This document shows, in pieces, positions 47,727 through 61,311 of a stretch of DNA of 64,000 bases (position 1 is the stretch's first letter; each line of letters begins with the position of its first letter). The notes under the pieces were generated by a model. That model made no database searches, was not told the DNA's origin, and saw only the letters and a program-made list of their open reading frames with translations. The DNA is from Rattus norvegicus (Eukaryota; Chordata; Mammalia; Rodentia; Muridae): NCBI RefSeq assembly GCF_036323735.1, contig NW_026947370.1, positions 813,588 to 877,587 on the forward strand. The letters are read 5' to 3'. Made by a program: the position numbers and the translations under genes.

Positions 47727-48783
47727 TGAACAGCACTTGAAACTCAGCAGAAGAATCAGTGCAATGATGATGCAATTTACCTTATCATAAAAGAAGGTGT
47801 TTTCCAACTCTTTATCTGACATAGAGATCATATCCATAGCATAAGACCCAATATACCTTATTCTTCAGAAATATATTACACACTAGAACAAATGCTTAAA
47901 ATAATTGCACAATAATTATCAAAATGTACATGAAAAATACTAAACCCACAAATCATTGGTTAAGTATAAATACAAATGACAATGATTATACTGTGTTGCT
48001 TGAAAATGTACCCTGGTATACAGTTGCTCAGACTAAATTTTAATATAACTATTATAGAAAAAGATATAGAAACTAAAAACTGAAATCATTTGTGATTCAG
48101 TAGTACCACTAATGAAATATGTACCTGTAGGAATCTACCTGTATATTTCTGTGATACCTACATTAAATGAGTTTATCTTCTCACAGTTCACAATATCCAT
48201 GTTACAAAATTGGATAAATAACATATATAGGCAATAGACCTTTATATAACCATAAAATGAGCACAATTACATCATTGGCACGGATATTGATGAAGCTAGA
48301 TATCATTGTCCCAATTGAAAGAAACAGAACTGTGAGGACAAATGCCTTAATCTTATGAAAGTAGGCAACTACTGTTTGTGTGACTTTGAAGCCTCTTCTA
48401 TAGAAGGAAAGTCAGATGTCATGTTATAAACACGGTCAAAGTTTTCCCATGTCTCAGATGGCTGTAGAGAGGATTCTACTACTCCTGTTTTGCTAAATGG
48501 CCATGTTGTAAAACTGCCCTACAATTCTTATTGTTTTTGTCCATAGATTACAGCTTTCATGAGCCGTGGTCAGAGAAAAGTATACGTGTACTGTGCTGCA
48601 ATTAGTGCAGATATGTGTAACGTATATACGTGCTAAGAGCGTGAGAAGAAGAATGCTGAGCATAAGGCTGGGGAAACATTGCCTAAAAGGAGAAGGCAGA
48701 ACGTGATGGGAGGGAGGATGCAATTGTGACTTCTGGACATGACACAATTATTGGACCGATGGTCTCACTTCAGCTACACTCTT

Positions 48784-48884
48784 TCTTTTTTTCTTTTCTT
48801 TTTTTTTTGGAGCTGGGGACCAAACGCAGGGCCATGCGCTGGCTGGGCAAGTGCTCTACCACTGAGCTAAATCCCCGACCCCCT
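48784..48884 (-). mobile_element. ID SINE with 14-bp target duplication, antisense
   Basis: GGAGCTGGGGACCAAACGCAGGGCCATGCGCTGGCTGGGCAAGTGCTCTACCACTGAGCTAAATCCCCGACCCC is a nearly complete ID element with a T-rich tail. TCAGCTACACTCTT flanks it at 48,770 and 48,884. Confidence 0.97.
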
Positions 48885-48899
48885 CAGCTACACTCTTAT

Positions 48900-50850
48900 G
48901 CACATGTTCTGCACATGATTAAGACAACAAGATTAGAAAACATCCCAGTAGTGAGTACTCACTGAACAAATGGATTTCAAAGAAAAGAAAAATGGAAAAT
49001 ACAAAGAAGATGAAACTGGAAAGGAAATGTATCTGGGGGGAGTAGAACCATACTAATGATAGGTGTGATCATGGTACATTGTACATACATGTATGAAGAA
49101 TAAATAAAATTTCTAAAATGAGAAAAAATTCTGAAAATCTATTAAGGATTTTGATATCCTATGGAACTCAATTTTCCCCCTAAAAGTAGAATACAGTATC
49201 TTAACTTTTGGTAAGTTGCAGGAAAGTCAGTGAAAAAAAAAAGTAGTTACATTAATTCAGTGCATGGTGTCTGCATTATGGAAATATAGAACTGAGGCTC
49301 ATTAATCTGTACAGTTACCTTATATTACCTGTTCAAATAAGATGAAATGAAACACTGTGTAATGATCCACCAAAACCAAACTGCACACTAGAGATTTAAA
49401 TGCAAACCGAAAAATGCCCTGTTCTTAACCTCAACCATTTTACTCTTTGAAACTCTGAATACATATGAATGAAAAAAGTCTAACCTGATACACAGCATAT
49501 AATATGGTGTCTTTGTCACTTATATGGTAAGAATTTCAGGGTAGTACATTGCCATCAATTATGTCATTCATTTTTAAAATCCTAGGACAACAAGATATTA
49601 AATCCATGGGCTTTGGTCCGAGAGCCATGGATTTCACTCTGTACATGATCACTTTATATTAATTACTTAAACTATGAAAGGCAATTTGCTAATTCACACA
49701 ATTATATTGATTCATTGCTATAATTATGGTAAGGGTTTCATGTGAGAATACATATAAATTTCTCATGCCAAAATTTGCTTTCTCTTCTGGTTTGTGGACT
49801 ATTGATGAGATTAAACCTCTTCCTTTCCAAGATAGCACTTACAATAGATTATTTTTCACTGTCGATCTTATACACACTAAAGATACGAAAAACATCGAAA
49901 ATAGTTAGGGCTTTGTTTTCTGTCCAAAAAGTTCTTTCTTGACCTCTTCAACGTCATCTTCATAATCACCTCCACCACCACCACCACTACCACCCCCAGT
50001 CCCCCGAACACCATTATCAACGCCATCATCACCAACATCATCTAATTTACATGAAATTGAATTTAGAATTTTGTTACACTGAAGAATGAAATGAGAAGTA
50101 TTCTGCTTGAAGAATAGATGTTGATGAACACTAATAATAATAATGTTATAAGTAATTATAATGTTATAAATTAATTATAATGTTATAAAGACATTGCCAA
50201 ATTTGCTTCAGATGATTGATTGAACTGCTAGCGCTCTATACAAAAGGGTTTGAGAGTCCCTTAGTGAGAGAATGGACTTTTACAGCAAGACTTTCATTAT
50301 CAGACTTTGATTTAACCCATCTACCAACAAAGTGAAATTGTCCCAGAAATACTATAGTGCCTCTCCAGAAACAGCTTTTATCCACTAATACGCATCTACT
50401 TCTATTTCTTAATTGTCATGTTGATATGGGCTTAGGATACAATATGTTCTGATTTATTAATGATATTTTAGTATTATTTGGGTTAATTTTGAAAATGTCA
50501 AAGGAACATACATATTCCATGATTGTATCCCATACAACTTTTAATTTAATCTTGAAATGTTTCATGAAAACTGAAGTATCAAAAATATATATCTTCCAAT
50601 TCATAATTTGTAACATCCATCATGTGAAACTCCCACTGAACCTCAGTGGATTAATGTCTCTGAAAATATTTAAAGACTCACCTACTGCATTATGGCAACT
50701 CTATAGAAGCTTCACTCCCATAGTTGCAGTTCCAGATCGGCTCTAATAAAATCAATTTCTGTGATTTGGAAAGGGTTTAAAATATTTTCATTAACTTTTG
50801 ATATGAAACTAGTTAAGACTTTGAGAAACGGGGGCAGACAGGCACTAAAA
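48900..50850. other. Unannotated AT-rich DNA
   Basis: Holds a (CCA)n tract at 49,969-49,996 and a MIR-like stretch at about 49,608-49,690 (GGCTTTGGTCCGAGAGCCATGGATTTCAC). No gene recognised. Confidence 0.45.
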
Positions 50851-50854
50851 AGTA

Positions 50855-51260
50855 TGTTTTTAAAATTCTTTTCTTAAAATTAGACTTTCTGTTGCAATAT
50901 ATTTGAATTATGATTTCCCTTCCCTCTATTACCCCCTTTCTTCTATTCCTCTCCTGTCATCTGTATCTACATTGTTCTGACACTCACTAGAAAACAAACA
51001 GTTATTTAAGGGATAAAAATAAAATAAAAGTTAATGAACTGGAGTAGAACAAAACAAGCAGATAGAAAAGAGCCAATACAAGGTAAAAATATCAGATACA
51101 GACACAGAGACCCAGACTTCCATTCACACACTCAGGAATTCCATGGAAACATAAAACCAGGAAAAAATATATACACAAAACATACAGAGTAACAATTAAT
51201 AGATAAATAAACAAGTAACAAAAGGAAAAAGACATTTTGAAGAAAAAGTCCTAACCCATT
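50855..51260 (-). mobile_element. LINE-1 3'UTR fragment, antisense
   Basis: TATTTGAATTATGATTTCCCTTCCCTCTATTACCCCC and the following AACAAAACAAGCAGATAGAAAAGAGCC resemble an antisense older L1 3'UTR. The match is from memory and diverged. Confidence 0.5.
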
Positions 51261-51929
51261 ATGAGACAAGGATCCTCCAAAGATGATGTTCAGTTCCCTT
51301 AGTGCTTTATATGAAGTCTACGTTTAAAATTAGTTCATGTACCCAGTTAGATTCCCTTGGAGAAAACTAAGTTTTCATATTCAAATGATTACCCATTGGA
51401 GATAACTTCCAGTTTAGAGATAAGGTGATATGCAGGGCTTGGCTTCTTTCAAGGGCTAATTAATAGGTAAGGAGATCAGTGAGGATCTGTCCTCTGAGCA
51501 TGATACAGTTGTGGCACTCAGTAACAAATAATAGTTACATCTATCGGAATAGACTCTATATAATATTGATCCTGCCTATTTAAAGAACTAAGCGCAGTGC
51601 TGGAGAATAGAAAATGATGTAGCCAGGGGTGTCTTACCGGTTCTTACGTGTATAGCTTCATGCCCATGCTCACAGAAGAGGCTCAGGTTATATCCAGGGA
51701 GTCATGAAGCAAAAAAAAGATAAAAGACATGCACGTGCTATGGTGATTTGTTCTAAAAAGGTATGTTGGTTGGGGCACATAGGAGATTGGGAGTTTAGAG
51801 GGCTTCCATACATGTGTTGTGCATGTATGGTGTTGTCAAAGAATAACTTGCTTTCTTAAAACTTCCAAATGTAACCACTAAGAACACTTTGACAGACATT
51901 CTTTCAAATCTGATATATTTGTTTTTAAA

Positions 51930-52012
51930 ATTATGTCTCAGTGTGTAGTTCAAATTGACCTAGAACTCCCAGTGTTCTGTCTACTTCCTCCCCTGCTGTT
52001 GAGGTAGGTTTA
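51930..52012 (-). mobile_element. B1 fragment, antisense
   Basis: TTATGTCTCAGTGTGTAGTTCAAATTGACCTAGAACTCCCAGTG is a diverged antisense B1. Confidence 0.5.
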
Positions 52013-52487
52013 CTCTACATTAACAAAATTATAGAATATGTGTAAATCTTCTGTTTATGAAGTTTGATTACATAATTCTGTCATTTGTTTTTCATTTAAA
52101 AATATATATTGAATACATGTTCATGGGGAATTTCTTCATGGAACATCATGCATTTAATAAATGGTAGCATACTCATTTGCTTAAATAATAACCTAATGGT
52201 GGCATTCAGATAATTTTCATTTTCATTAACTAAAGTTTACTACAGAAAATCATCATGGACACTGACTCAGGCACTGTTCTCAATGGTGATTATTTACATT
52301 ATATTTTGTACAAATTACAAAACACGTTGTTGGAATGATGTCAAGGCTGTTAATTAATGCAATACTTGTATAAATACTGCCAAATTTCCATCTATTTTAT
52401 ATTAAAACTCATACTATACCATTAAAAATTAAATAGGACATATATTTTAAAAAGTTATCAGTCTCTGTCAGTTCTTTAATTAGGTGA

Positions 52488-52826
52488 AGGATTGAGGAAG
52501 TTGAAGGAGAGGGCAACCTCTGTAGGAAGACCAGCAGTCTCAACTAATCTGGACCGCTGAGATTTCCCAGACACTGTGCCACCAACCAGGAAGGATACAC
52601 AAAGTGATCTGAGTTCCTGACACATGTATAGCAGAGGACTGGCTGGTCTGGCCTAACCCTTGAGTGACTTGAGTCGACAGGGATTATGGTGCCTGGCAGG
52701 ATCTGGGGAATATCCTCTTGGAATCAGGGAAGGAAGAGGTGGAATGGGATGAGGAACTGTGGGAAGGGACCAGAAGAGTGTACAATGGAAATAATGTAAA
52801 TAAATAATATAATTTATAAAATAGTT
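52488..52826 (+). mobile_element. LINE-1 3' terminal fragment
   Basis: AGGGCAACCTCTGTAGGAAGACCAGCAGTCTCAACTAATCTGGACC through GGAAATAATGTAAATAAATAA is the terminal ~340 bp of an older rodent L1. Confidence 0.8.
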
Positions 52827-53069
52827 TACTCAAAAATTAAAATGCTAGTTGCTTTTTAACATCCACATTGCAATTCACTCGTGAAGTTTAGAATTTTACG
52901 CTTACTGAACTGTGTTAGCATTAATCCTTAGTTTACGCTAAGTACTATTTGCGAATTGTCTCCTTTCTTATTACATTGCATCAATTGTGTTTGCATATGT
53001 AGAAGGCTTACTATTTATAATTTTGGCAGAAAATACATTCATGAATCTTTTTATTTTAATTATCTGTTA

Positions 53070-53245
53070 TGTGTGAATGTCTATGTATAGATTTGTGCAT
53101 ATGAACACAGGCACCTGGGGAGACCAGGAGCTGTCAGATCCCCTGGAGCTGCATTTACAGCTGGTTGCAAGTGGCTTCCTGGGTGTTGGAACCTGAACAT
53201 GTTTGCTCTTTGAGTTGTAGTAAGTGCTCTTAACTACTAAGCTAA
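53070..53245 (-). mobile_element. B3/B2-type SINE, antisense
   Basis: GGAGACCAGGAGCTGTCAGATCCCCTGGAGCTGCATTTACAGCTGG and AAGTGCTCTTAACTACTAAGC are antisense landmarks. Confidence 0.75.
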
Positions 53246-53249
53246 CACT

Positions 53250-55815
53250 ACAATACTTATTCCATAATAAAATCAAACTATTTATAATGTTCTCATGTAT
53301 TTCATGGTATCTTTGAATTTGAGACATCTTGCCACATTTTAGGTGCTATGACTACATTCAGGCATTATTTTTTCCAGCTTTCTTTTCTTTTTCATCGTAA
53401 GATGTGTTGGATTAAATATGTTAATATTATGCAGTAAATCCTCTAAATGTTTACTTATCGAACCTTGGGATAGTTTCTGTTTCTTTCCCTGCAATGACTA
53501 TATTAATTTTACAGTTTGCAGTCCTCTCTTTCTTTACACAATCCATCTGATGTGATTTTTATTCCATATAGAATGAAGTAAAAGTTGAATAGTAAATGTA
53601 CAAAGAAAATGTGTTGAATTTCCTATTTTAAGGCCAATACATTATTTCTTTAAAATGTTCCTAGAGTTTTGTTTTTTCTTTTTCTTATTATTATTGTTCT
53701 CATAAGTCTCATTATTAATATTCTGTGTAAGCTTTTATGTGTTCTGGTCATGTGGTGAATATAGAAGTCTTCCAAACATATATGTGTAGGTATCAAATTT
53801 AGGTTCTTGGTTTTTCATGGCATGAAATTTTATCTGCTAAACTACCTCACTGGAACACACTATGACACTTTAAGGTGACATATAACTCCAGGCTGCTTTT
53901 ATATATACAATTTTTTCATCATTTGGATTTTAATAAATATTTTTGACTATTCTAATATATTGTATTTTCCCTGTCTACTTGGTAACTCTTGTATGCTTAT
54001 TTTAATATTTAATTAATTATTTAATCATAATTATAAAGCACTTGATACCTAGCTAATATGAAATTATCTTAGATACAATTGAATGCATGCAATTAGTTAC
54101 CTAAAGCATGAAGCTTGGTACATAATTTTGTTTATTATTATTATGCATTTGCATAAAACAGAGAATATTTCCTTGTCACTATCCTGATGCCAATTTTACA
54201 GAGCATGACAGCTTCCAACTATCTGTGACTTTTTATAACTTAAAAGGAGATGGATTATACTGTTAAATGATGTTTCCCCAACATTAAGTAAATAGATTTT
54301 ATTTTGCTTCAGTTAATTAAAGATGCTGTAGCAGGAAAAAGTTAATTTACTTTTCTTAGTTAAGACCAAATTTAACGTTTACATCCTCCTGCCTATCAGA
54401 AAGTCACTATTCTTATAAAGCAAGATGTGCCAGGCACAGGTCGAATTTCTAGTATAACCTGTAATTACAATCATCAGTCTTGCCAGCTTCAAGTGATTGT
54501 TCACATCAAGCCTGTAAAACACAATGATCAACATGGCAGGATAACCAAAAGGGCAGGGCAGTGGCATAAATAGCTTGGTGACAGACAACAGCACTCTAAT
54601 TTTGCTTAAGTCCCGTTCAATGAACATGGATGGTACTGGTAATTTAGACATGTATATAAGGCTATTGAAGCTGTGGTTAAGGGGGAGAATGAACAGTCCC
54701 TTACTTACTTAAGCCAGTATCATACCTAACAACAATCAAAGCTTTGTGTAAAGAATTAATTACAGTCTCTGCAACAAAGATCACAGTAAAAATCCCAGCC
54801 TCTAGATTTCTCGTGAATCATTTTTATTGCACAAATTCAAATGTAAATAAAACATGCTAGTTCTTGAGTTGATATTTTGAAAATTTTACTGGGAGTGGCA
54901 AGGCCTCACTCTCTAGAAACCTACCAATAAAAATACAGAAATTACTAAGGAAAAGGAAGTTGCTTTAAACATATTTCAAATAAAAATGTAGTCTATTTCT
55001 GTGTTGGCTGTGGGAAGGTTATTTATTTGTTTTTGTTTGTTTTAATTTAATATGGAGAAATACTTACAGTACATCAAAATAAGTGTGAAATGCATCACAA
55101 TAGAATCCTATTGATTCAAGCATTTTTTCTACAAGAGCAGAGTCCACTAAATTGTCAGTTATTTACAAGAGCACTCCTGCTTCATAATTGTCTGAGCTTT
55201 AAGTCTACTCTATGTTCTCTACACTTAGATTTTCATAACTTTGCATGAATGGGCAGATCTAATCTAATAGATCTAATAAGCTATTATACCTGACTATTTC
55301 CCCTGCCCCCATAAGAAAACTATGTATTGTTTTTCTTTTTTTGTTGTTGTTGTTGTTTTGGGGAGCTGTGTTTTTCATTATCCCCAGTATAAAATTTATC
55401 TAGTTATCAATTAGTGAATAGAAACAAAAATTATGTAACATGGTGAGAAATTCTCCAAAACAGAGTGTATAAAATGTAAATCTGAAATGTTTGTGGGTAG
55501 ACGTGCACACATGCTCATGACGCACGTAGATGACAAGCATTCCACACACAATCAACTTAAGTGATTTGGGAAATTAACATATTTACAGAAAAGAAAACTC
55601 ATGGGGAATACATTTTTTTCTTAGCCCTGTTTATAAGTGACCAAATGGTGAAGCAGGATGTAAACAAATATTGTTATCCTTCATTGTTATTTATACTAAC
55701 ATTTTAGTTCATGTACAATCTCTACGTGCACTTTCCTTATTGTGTTTCTCTGTGTCTCTCTCTCTGCATGAATATATAGGCACAAATGTGGATGTGGCAT
55801 AAAAGTGTGTGTTTT

Positions 55816-55847
<32 letters not shown>

Positions 55848-56680
55848 TGTTTGTGTATGTGTGCATGTGGTTGTGTTTCTTATATGGTATTTATGAACAT
55901 ATGTAACATGTTTATTTATTTATAATTTGAAAATACTGAAACACACATTTGATTTGTTGATCATCCATTTGCTGATCTACTCACATACCTCTGACGTTTC
56001 ATGATATCAAGTGAATAGAAAGAGAGCCTAAGAGGCTGGTGATATCTCCTACTATACTCTTGTCAGGAAAGAGTGGAGTATTTTTTGGCAAAAAACCCAA
56101 ACTTCAGAAAAGACATATTCACTACTCAAGACAGGAGAGGCCATCTCATTTGAAGGGAAAAGTTATCAGAGTGTGAGAAAAATGAGTTTGCCACATTCCA
56201 ATATTTGAGGGATATGAGGACATTATATCTTCAAAAGATATAATGGGAAGGGAAAGGCAGAATCCCCAAGGAACCAAACTAAGCTAAATACTGGAGCTTC
56301 TCATTACACAAGAGCTCAGAGATTATTAAGGATGGTAAACATAATGAAAAGAACTTTGCAGTCCATACTCAGTTTCCATATAAGGCTACAATGTGAACAA
56401 GATGAAAAGTAGTCACCACCACAGCGCTAACAGCTACCTTATCAGTTACATTGTGAAAAACAGAGTGTAACTATAGACAGAAGAGAAGGATGGTATTTGA
56501 ACACATACAAGGCTGTGCTGGAAGTGAACAGTTTTCCAAGTAAGTAACCAAGCAAGCACACAGCAGGTGCCATATGCAAAAATGAACAAAGAGGAATGAA
56601 CTGTAAAGATACTGTGTGTAAAGTAATACAGGTAGTTTGTTGGAATTCTATGATGTTCAGATGAAAGAATAGGAAGGAAA
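53250..56680. other. Unannotated AT-rich DNA
   Basis: Contains (CT)n(GT)n at 55,816-55,850 and a (TTG)n run near 55,336. Open frames here (for example 54,379-54,651 on the - strand) have no recognisable features. Confidence 0.45.
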
Positions 56681-56687
56681 TTCTATC

Positions 56688-56792
56688 AAGCCAGGCACAA
56701 TGTCTTGCTCTTAGAATACTGACATTCAAGAGAATGAGGGAGAGAAATTAGGAATTTCAGGTTAGCCTGGACTACATATCCAGATAATACAT
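56688..56792 (+). mobile_element. B1-like SINE, diverged
   Basis: AGCCAGGCACAATGTCTTGC, AATACTGACATTCAAGAGAATGAGGGAG and GGTTAGCCTGGACTACATATCCAG. Confidence 0.65.
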
Positions 56793-57799
56793 CTTTTATT
56801 CTAGTTTTCTTTATTTAAATCAATAGTCTGGTTGATAGAATATCATTAACGATATTAAGAAAACAGAAATTTAATGCCTACGCAGTGATACTCCTGGTAA
56901 GAAAACATGTTCTATGAAGAGACAGGAACTATTAAGTTACAAATACAAGCTTTCATATTGAAGGTTGTGGCATGAGGGGTATGGTGCTGTGTGGATGATC
57001 CTTCTTCACTTTCATGGCTCACTTTACACATCTTAAAAAGCTTCTCTGATGACCTCGTTACTGTGCAGACATCGATATGTGCCTTGCATTAATTCTATGT
57101 ATTAAAACCAGTAATAATTTATTTATCAAATATTATTTTATTTTCCTTTATCTTCAAAAATAATGAGTTGTGAGGAAATGATACCTTTATTGTGTGGGTT
57201 TGAATATTCATAATAGCAATCAGAGAATAATCGGGGCCCAACACACACACAGGGTGGTTGGAAAGACTATAACTATGGCAACATGAAAACATAAAAATGT
57301 GTGGGTTGATCAGTTTTTCAGCATAACATTGATAACTCGTGAATGATGAGAATGGGTAAAAAATTGAGATACATTCAAGGTTTTCTTTTCCTTAATTTGA
57401 ATGATTGCTTATACAGCTTGTGAAACTGGACTCAGACCCATGATAAACCTTCTGCCTGAGGTTCACTAATGCCAGGATTCAAGCTTGCACTATCTTTGTA
57501 AATATTTGGACACTTGGCTCAATGCTTAGCACACTTTGGAAAATACCCAGGTGTTAAGAGAAAATATTAGATATGAAAATCTGTGAGAAAAATCACTTCT
57601 AAGCTTTGATTTTTTGTCTACAGAGAAAGACTTTGACTCTGATGTAACTGATTTTCTAAAAGTATTAAAACATCAATATCTCTCATCTTCAAGAATCCTT
57701 CTAATGGCTTACTGCTGTCTTCCTGGAGATGAGTGTGAATTGTGTCAATTGCTCTTTGTGGCAGGAAAAAGTCTTGTCTGTCAAATGCTTTGCAATTGC

Positions 57800-58410
57800 C
57801 AAGAACTTTGAGGTTCCTGGAGAATGCTTCCTCCTGTTCTCCCTCATTCTACTCTCATAGCCTTTGCTATCTACACTAGTCCATCTCTACACATCCCCAT
57901 GTATTTCTTTTTGGTGAAGTTATGTATCCTGTTAATTGGTTACACTGGCTCTGTCATACCCAAGATATTTAGAGCCTTGTAAGTGAGATCTGAGGAATGT
58001 CTCAGGAGGGATGTGCCACACATGTTTTTCTTCACACTTTTTGGTACAACTGAGTGCTGCCTATTGGCAACCATGGTCTTTTACCAGTATATGGCCCAGC
58101 TTTACTATGCAATCAAATGAGTTTTGAGGTATGTGCCCCTTTGGCAATTGTTTCATGTGGATTAGGTTGCCTTGTAGGGTTGGGACAAAACTACTTGAAG
58201 CCCAAATCTTACCACCCACAAGGAGTTGATATATTCTAGGTCATCTTCCATACCACAGTGATATCCATGCTGAACCTCATCATCTATAGCTTAAGGAACC
58301 GAGAAGTCAAAACAGCACTGAGAAGAACTCTGGGTCTGAAGAAAGTTCTGATAATAAATAGGTATTTAAGGATCCCAAAATACACTTTCAAAAAGGTGCA
58401 AAGTCTGTGA
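57800..58410 (+). pseudogene. Olfactory receptor pseudogene, decayed and internally deleted
   Basis: Olfactory receptors are single-exon seven-transmembrane odorant GPCRs of about 310 residues. Recognisable parts in order are a TM1 remnant (FLLFSLILL near 57,830), the IC1/TM2 motif HIPMYFFL at 57,890-57,913, a TM3 stretch MFFFTLFGTTECCLLATM with the degraded MAYDRY site reading MVFYQYMA, the TM4 start MSFEVCAPLAIVS, and the TM7/C-terminal signature MLNLIIYSLRNREVKTAL at 58,267-58,320. There are stops at about 57,990 and 58,113, at least two frameshifts, and no sequence for late TM4 to TM6. About 610 bp remain of about 930. The TTECCLLA form suggests family-10-like class II receptors, but this is a guess. 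The N-terminal part could not be recognised. Confidence 0.85.
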
Positions 58411-59945
58411 AAGAAAGAAAACAAAACCACTGTGCTCTTTCTGGCTGTCTTGAAACAAACTTAAAAAAAAACATTACTTTGTTTTAGAGTGTTCTCTTTA
58501 TTCACCACCATGCTTAATTGCAAACAATTGTAAACTACATGCTATGTTTCAGGGGCCTTGAAAATTCTCTGTATCCATTCACAGCTCTTTGGAAATCTTC
58601 CAGAAATTGTTTGTAAATGATCTCAGCTCATTATTCTACAATTCCATATTCCTCAGTACATGTAAATTCATTGCATTGGACTGGAACTGCTAAGTAGTTC
58701 TCAGGACAGTGAATTGTTAGCCTCTGCTTTGTGTACCATTTGGACAGTTCATACTTCAGTTCTGGGCACCTAGGTCCTATGATTTTGGAAGAGGGGTAGG
58801 CTTTCCTCCACTTTTTGATTTCTAATAGGGCGGTGGAAAAGAATTTCAGCCAGGTGATTCTCAACATTAATATCATAATTTCAGATAAACACACACACAT
58901 GCACATACACACACGTACAAATACACGTACAAACACACAAGCACACACACACGCACAAAATCATGCATGCACACATTATACAGGAATTGAAGTGGGTTTA
59001 CAAGTGACAGAATACAAATGTAAAACTCAGCTAGTGTCAGATCATTAGGTTCAGGTTGCTATTCAACAAGAAAATAAAATAACATAAAATTAGAATCTTG
59101 AGTCTTTATGACTATAATGAAACAAAAATAAAATTCCATTTAAGTGTGCTGAAAATATGGAAGACATTAAAAAAATTACCATGACACTAAAACTACAGTA
59201 TTGTCTTAGGCATCAGTCACCCAAAAGAAAGACAATTATTATATTCTTCTCGGACTCATTGTTCTGAGTCTACTTACATGCAGTAAGGACCATTCAGGTC
59301 AAAATGTTGGTAAAAAAATGACTGAGATGCTGAAAACAAATCCTAAAATTTTGAAGAGACACAAAGTCTTTCCATAGGCTTTAAGTAATTCTCCTATTAC
59401 TTCTACTATTTTAAAAGGAAATACAAAAGAAAAATACATTTAAATATTTTAACTACAAAAGGAAAATAATTTAAAATAATTTCATTGCTCCATAATTGGG
59501 TGTTGTTAAGATGACAGTCATTTTCCTAATGATTAACTGTGATAAGCTAAGCAAAAAACACTTTTTGGTATCTGTGTCTAGTACATATAATCTCAACATA
59601 AAAGAGAAAAAACACTGAGTAAATCAGAATTTAAAAACATTCTAGCTAAGTAATTATTTATCTTCAAAGGTGTTGTCACAGAAGATAAAAATTGTAATGA
59701 ATTATAACAGAATAGAATGTTATAAGATATGTAATAACTAAATATCAACTGGATTTCTGGATTGGATATGGGAATAGAAAGTGTACAGTTCTAGAAACAT
59801 TGCTATTATGATTTGGTCAACGTTCTGATTTATGAGTATTAGTCATTAGATTGATTAAATTAAATAAAATCCAGGAAGTAGGTTACGATACAAAACCATA
59901 CTGTTTCCTATCAATTAAATTTGATATTCCTGTATAGTTTGACGT
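58411..59945. other. Unannotated AT-rich DNA with a (CA)-rich tract
   Basis: Imperfect CA repeats at 58,888-58,960. No gene recognised. Confidence 0.5.
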
Positions 59946-59949
59946 CTGC

Positions 59950-60060
59950 TTTATATTTTGTATTTATTTATTTTATTAATTTATTTATATCTCAAATGCT
60001 GTCCTCCTTCCTGTTTTCCCCCTCAGAGTCCTTTATATTAAACACCACCCCTTTTTGACT
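59950..60060 (-). mobile_element. LINE-1 3' tip, antisense
   Basis: TTTATTAATTTATTTATATCTCAAATGCTGTCCTCCTTCCTGTTTTCCCCCTC matches the antisense L1 3' tip. Confidence 0.65.
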
Positions 60061-60767
60061 TCTTCTTTAAAAAGACAAAGGAACAGTAGTTATAAGGCAT
60101 GTTTAGTCCATGAATAGCTGTTCATTTGGCCACGCATTGGAAAATCTACAACATTGTAAGTGCACACATCAGGATATAGCTTCAAAAAATGATCTTCAAA
60201 AATTAAATATTCTCCACTTATCATCTATCATCTGTCAGCTTCACAAACGTGGAAGAATCCAAGAACAAATATAACCTTGCAATGTACATAGAGAAAATTG
60301 ATCAGACAAGAAGGAAAACAGATAGCAACCTTCCTGGATTCAACACAAGAGAGCCTAAGTTCCTGTAGTGTATTCTGCATGAGTTTATACAGTTTATGGT
60401 CTAATACCTGGAAATGAACTCCTCCAAAAACCAAGAAAAAACTAACCACAAACTGCAATATTTATAAAAGCCAAACACATAGGTGGAAAGTATTATTTTC
60501 AGCTCTATATGAGAATATTTATGTTTATTAATTTGTATATTGATAAAATTTTAATTTCATTACTGCAAATTATTATTGTAATTTTTTTAAATAAATAGAT
60601 TTTATGTGACTCGTGATCATTAAATTTTAGTGGCTTTGATTGCACTATAGATAAATACAGTGTTTGTTTGACTGTGATCATCACCATGAATATTCACGAA
60701 AAACAAACTATGCGAAACAGGAACTGCTCTTCCGTTTTTAAACTTTTTGTTGAACATATGTAAGAGT

Positions 60768-60952
60768 TTGACGTGCTTGTTCACGTGTGCAGCACATGCA
60801 TGCCTAGTATCCAGGAGGTTGAAGAGGGTGTGAGATTCTGTGATGCTGAAATTACAGCCACTTGTGAGCTGTCACTCGGGAGCTAGGGATCGTCCCAGGG
60901 TTCTCTGGAAGAGGAGATAATGCTATTGATCATCGAATCATTTCTTCATCTT
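60768..60952 (-). mobile_element. B3 SINE, antisense, diverged
   Basis: CACGTGTGCAGCACATGCATGCC, GCCACTTGTGAGCTGTCACTCGGGAGC and CCAGGGTTCTCTGGAAGAGGAG. Confidence 0.7.
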
Positions 60953-61068
60953 CAGCAAACACCATTTTTTGTAAATATAGTGCCTAAGCTTTCCTGTCTT
61001 CTGCATAGATCACTGTTTTCTCAAATGTGATAATTTAATATTAAACACACACCCACCTGCTTATTTTC

Positions 61069-61078
61069 ATATATATAT

Positions 61079-61125
<47 letters not shown>

Positions 61126-61226
61126 CACAGAAACACATACATATACACAGACACACACACTCACACACACAGACGCATGCACACCTGATCTTTACTTCAA
61201 ATTTACTTACTTACTTACAACCCACA

Positions 61227-61271
<45 letters not shown>
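61069..61271. repeat. Compound (TA)n, (CA)n and (TTAC)n microsatellite
   Basis: (TA)n to 61,122, imperfect CA to about 61,183, (TTAC)n at 61,203-61,218, then (CA)n at 61,222-61,271. Confidence 0.98.
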
Positions 61272-61273
<2 letters not shown>

Positions 61274-61311
61274 GCTTCTTACCTTCATGTAGACTTAGTT
61301 ATATTCATAGT

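Noticed and set aside
54379..54651. A 90-codon - strand frame with some hydrophobic segments
   Set aside because: No motif, splice context or family resemblance; I could not distinguish it from chance.
57614..57811. Open frame just before the olfactory receptor remnant as its N-terminus
   Set aside because: VTDFL resembles a receptor N-terminus, but the rest does not align with TM1 and the frame differs; left unassigned.
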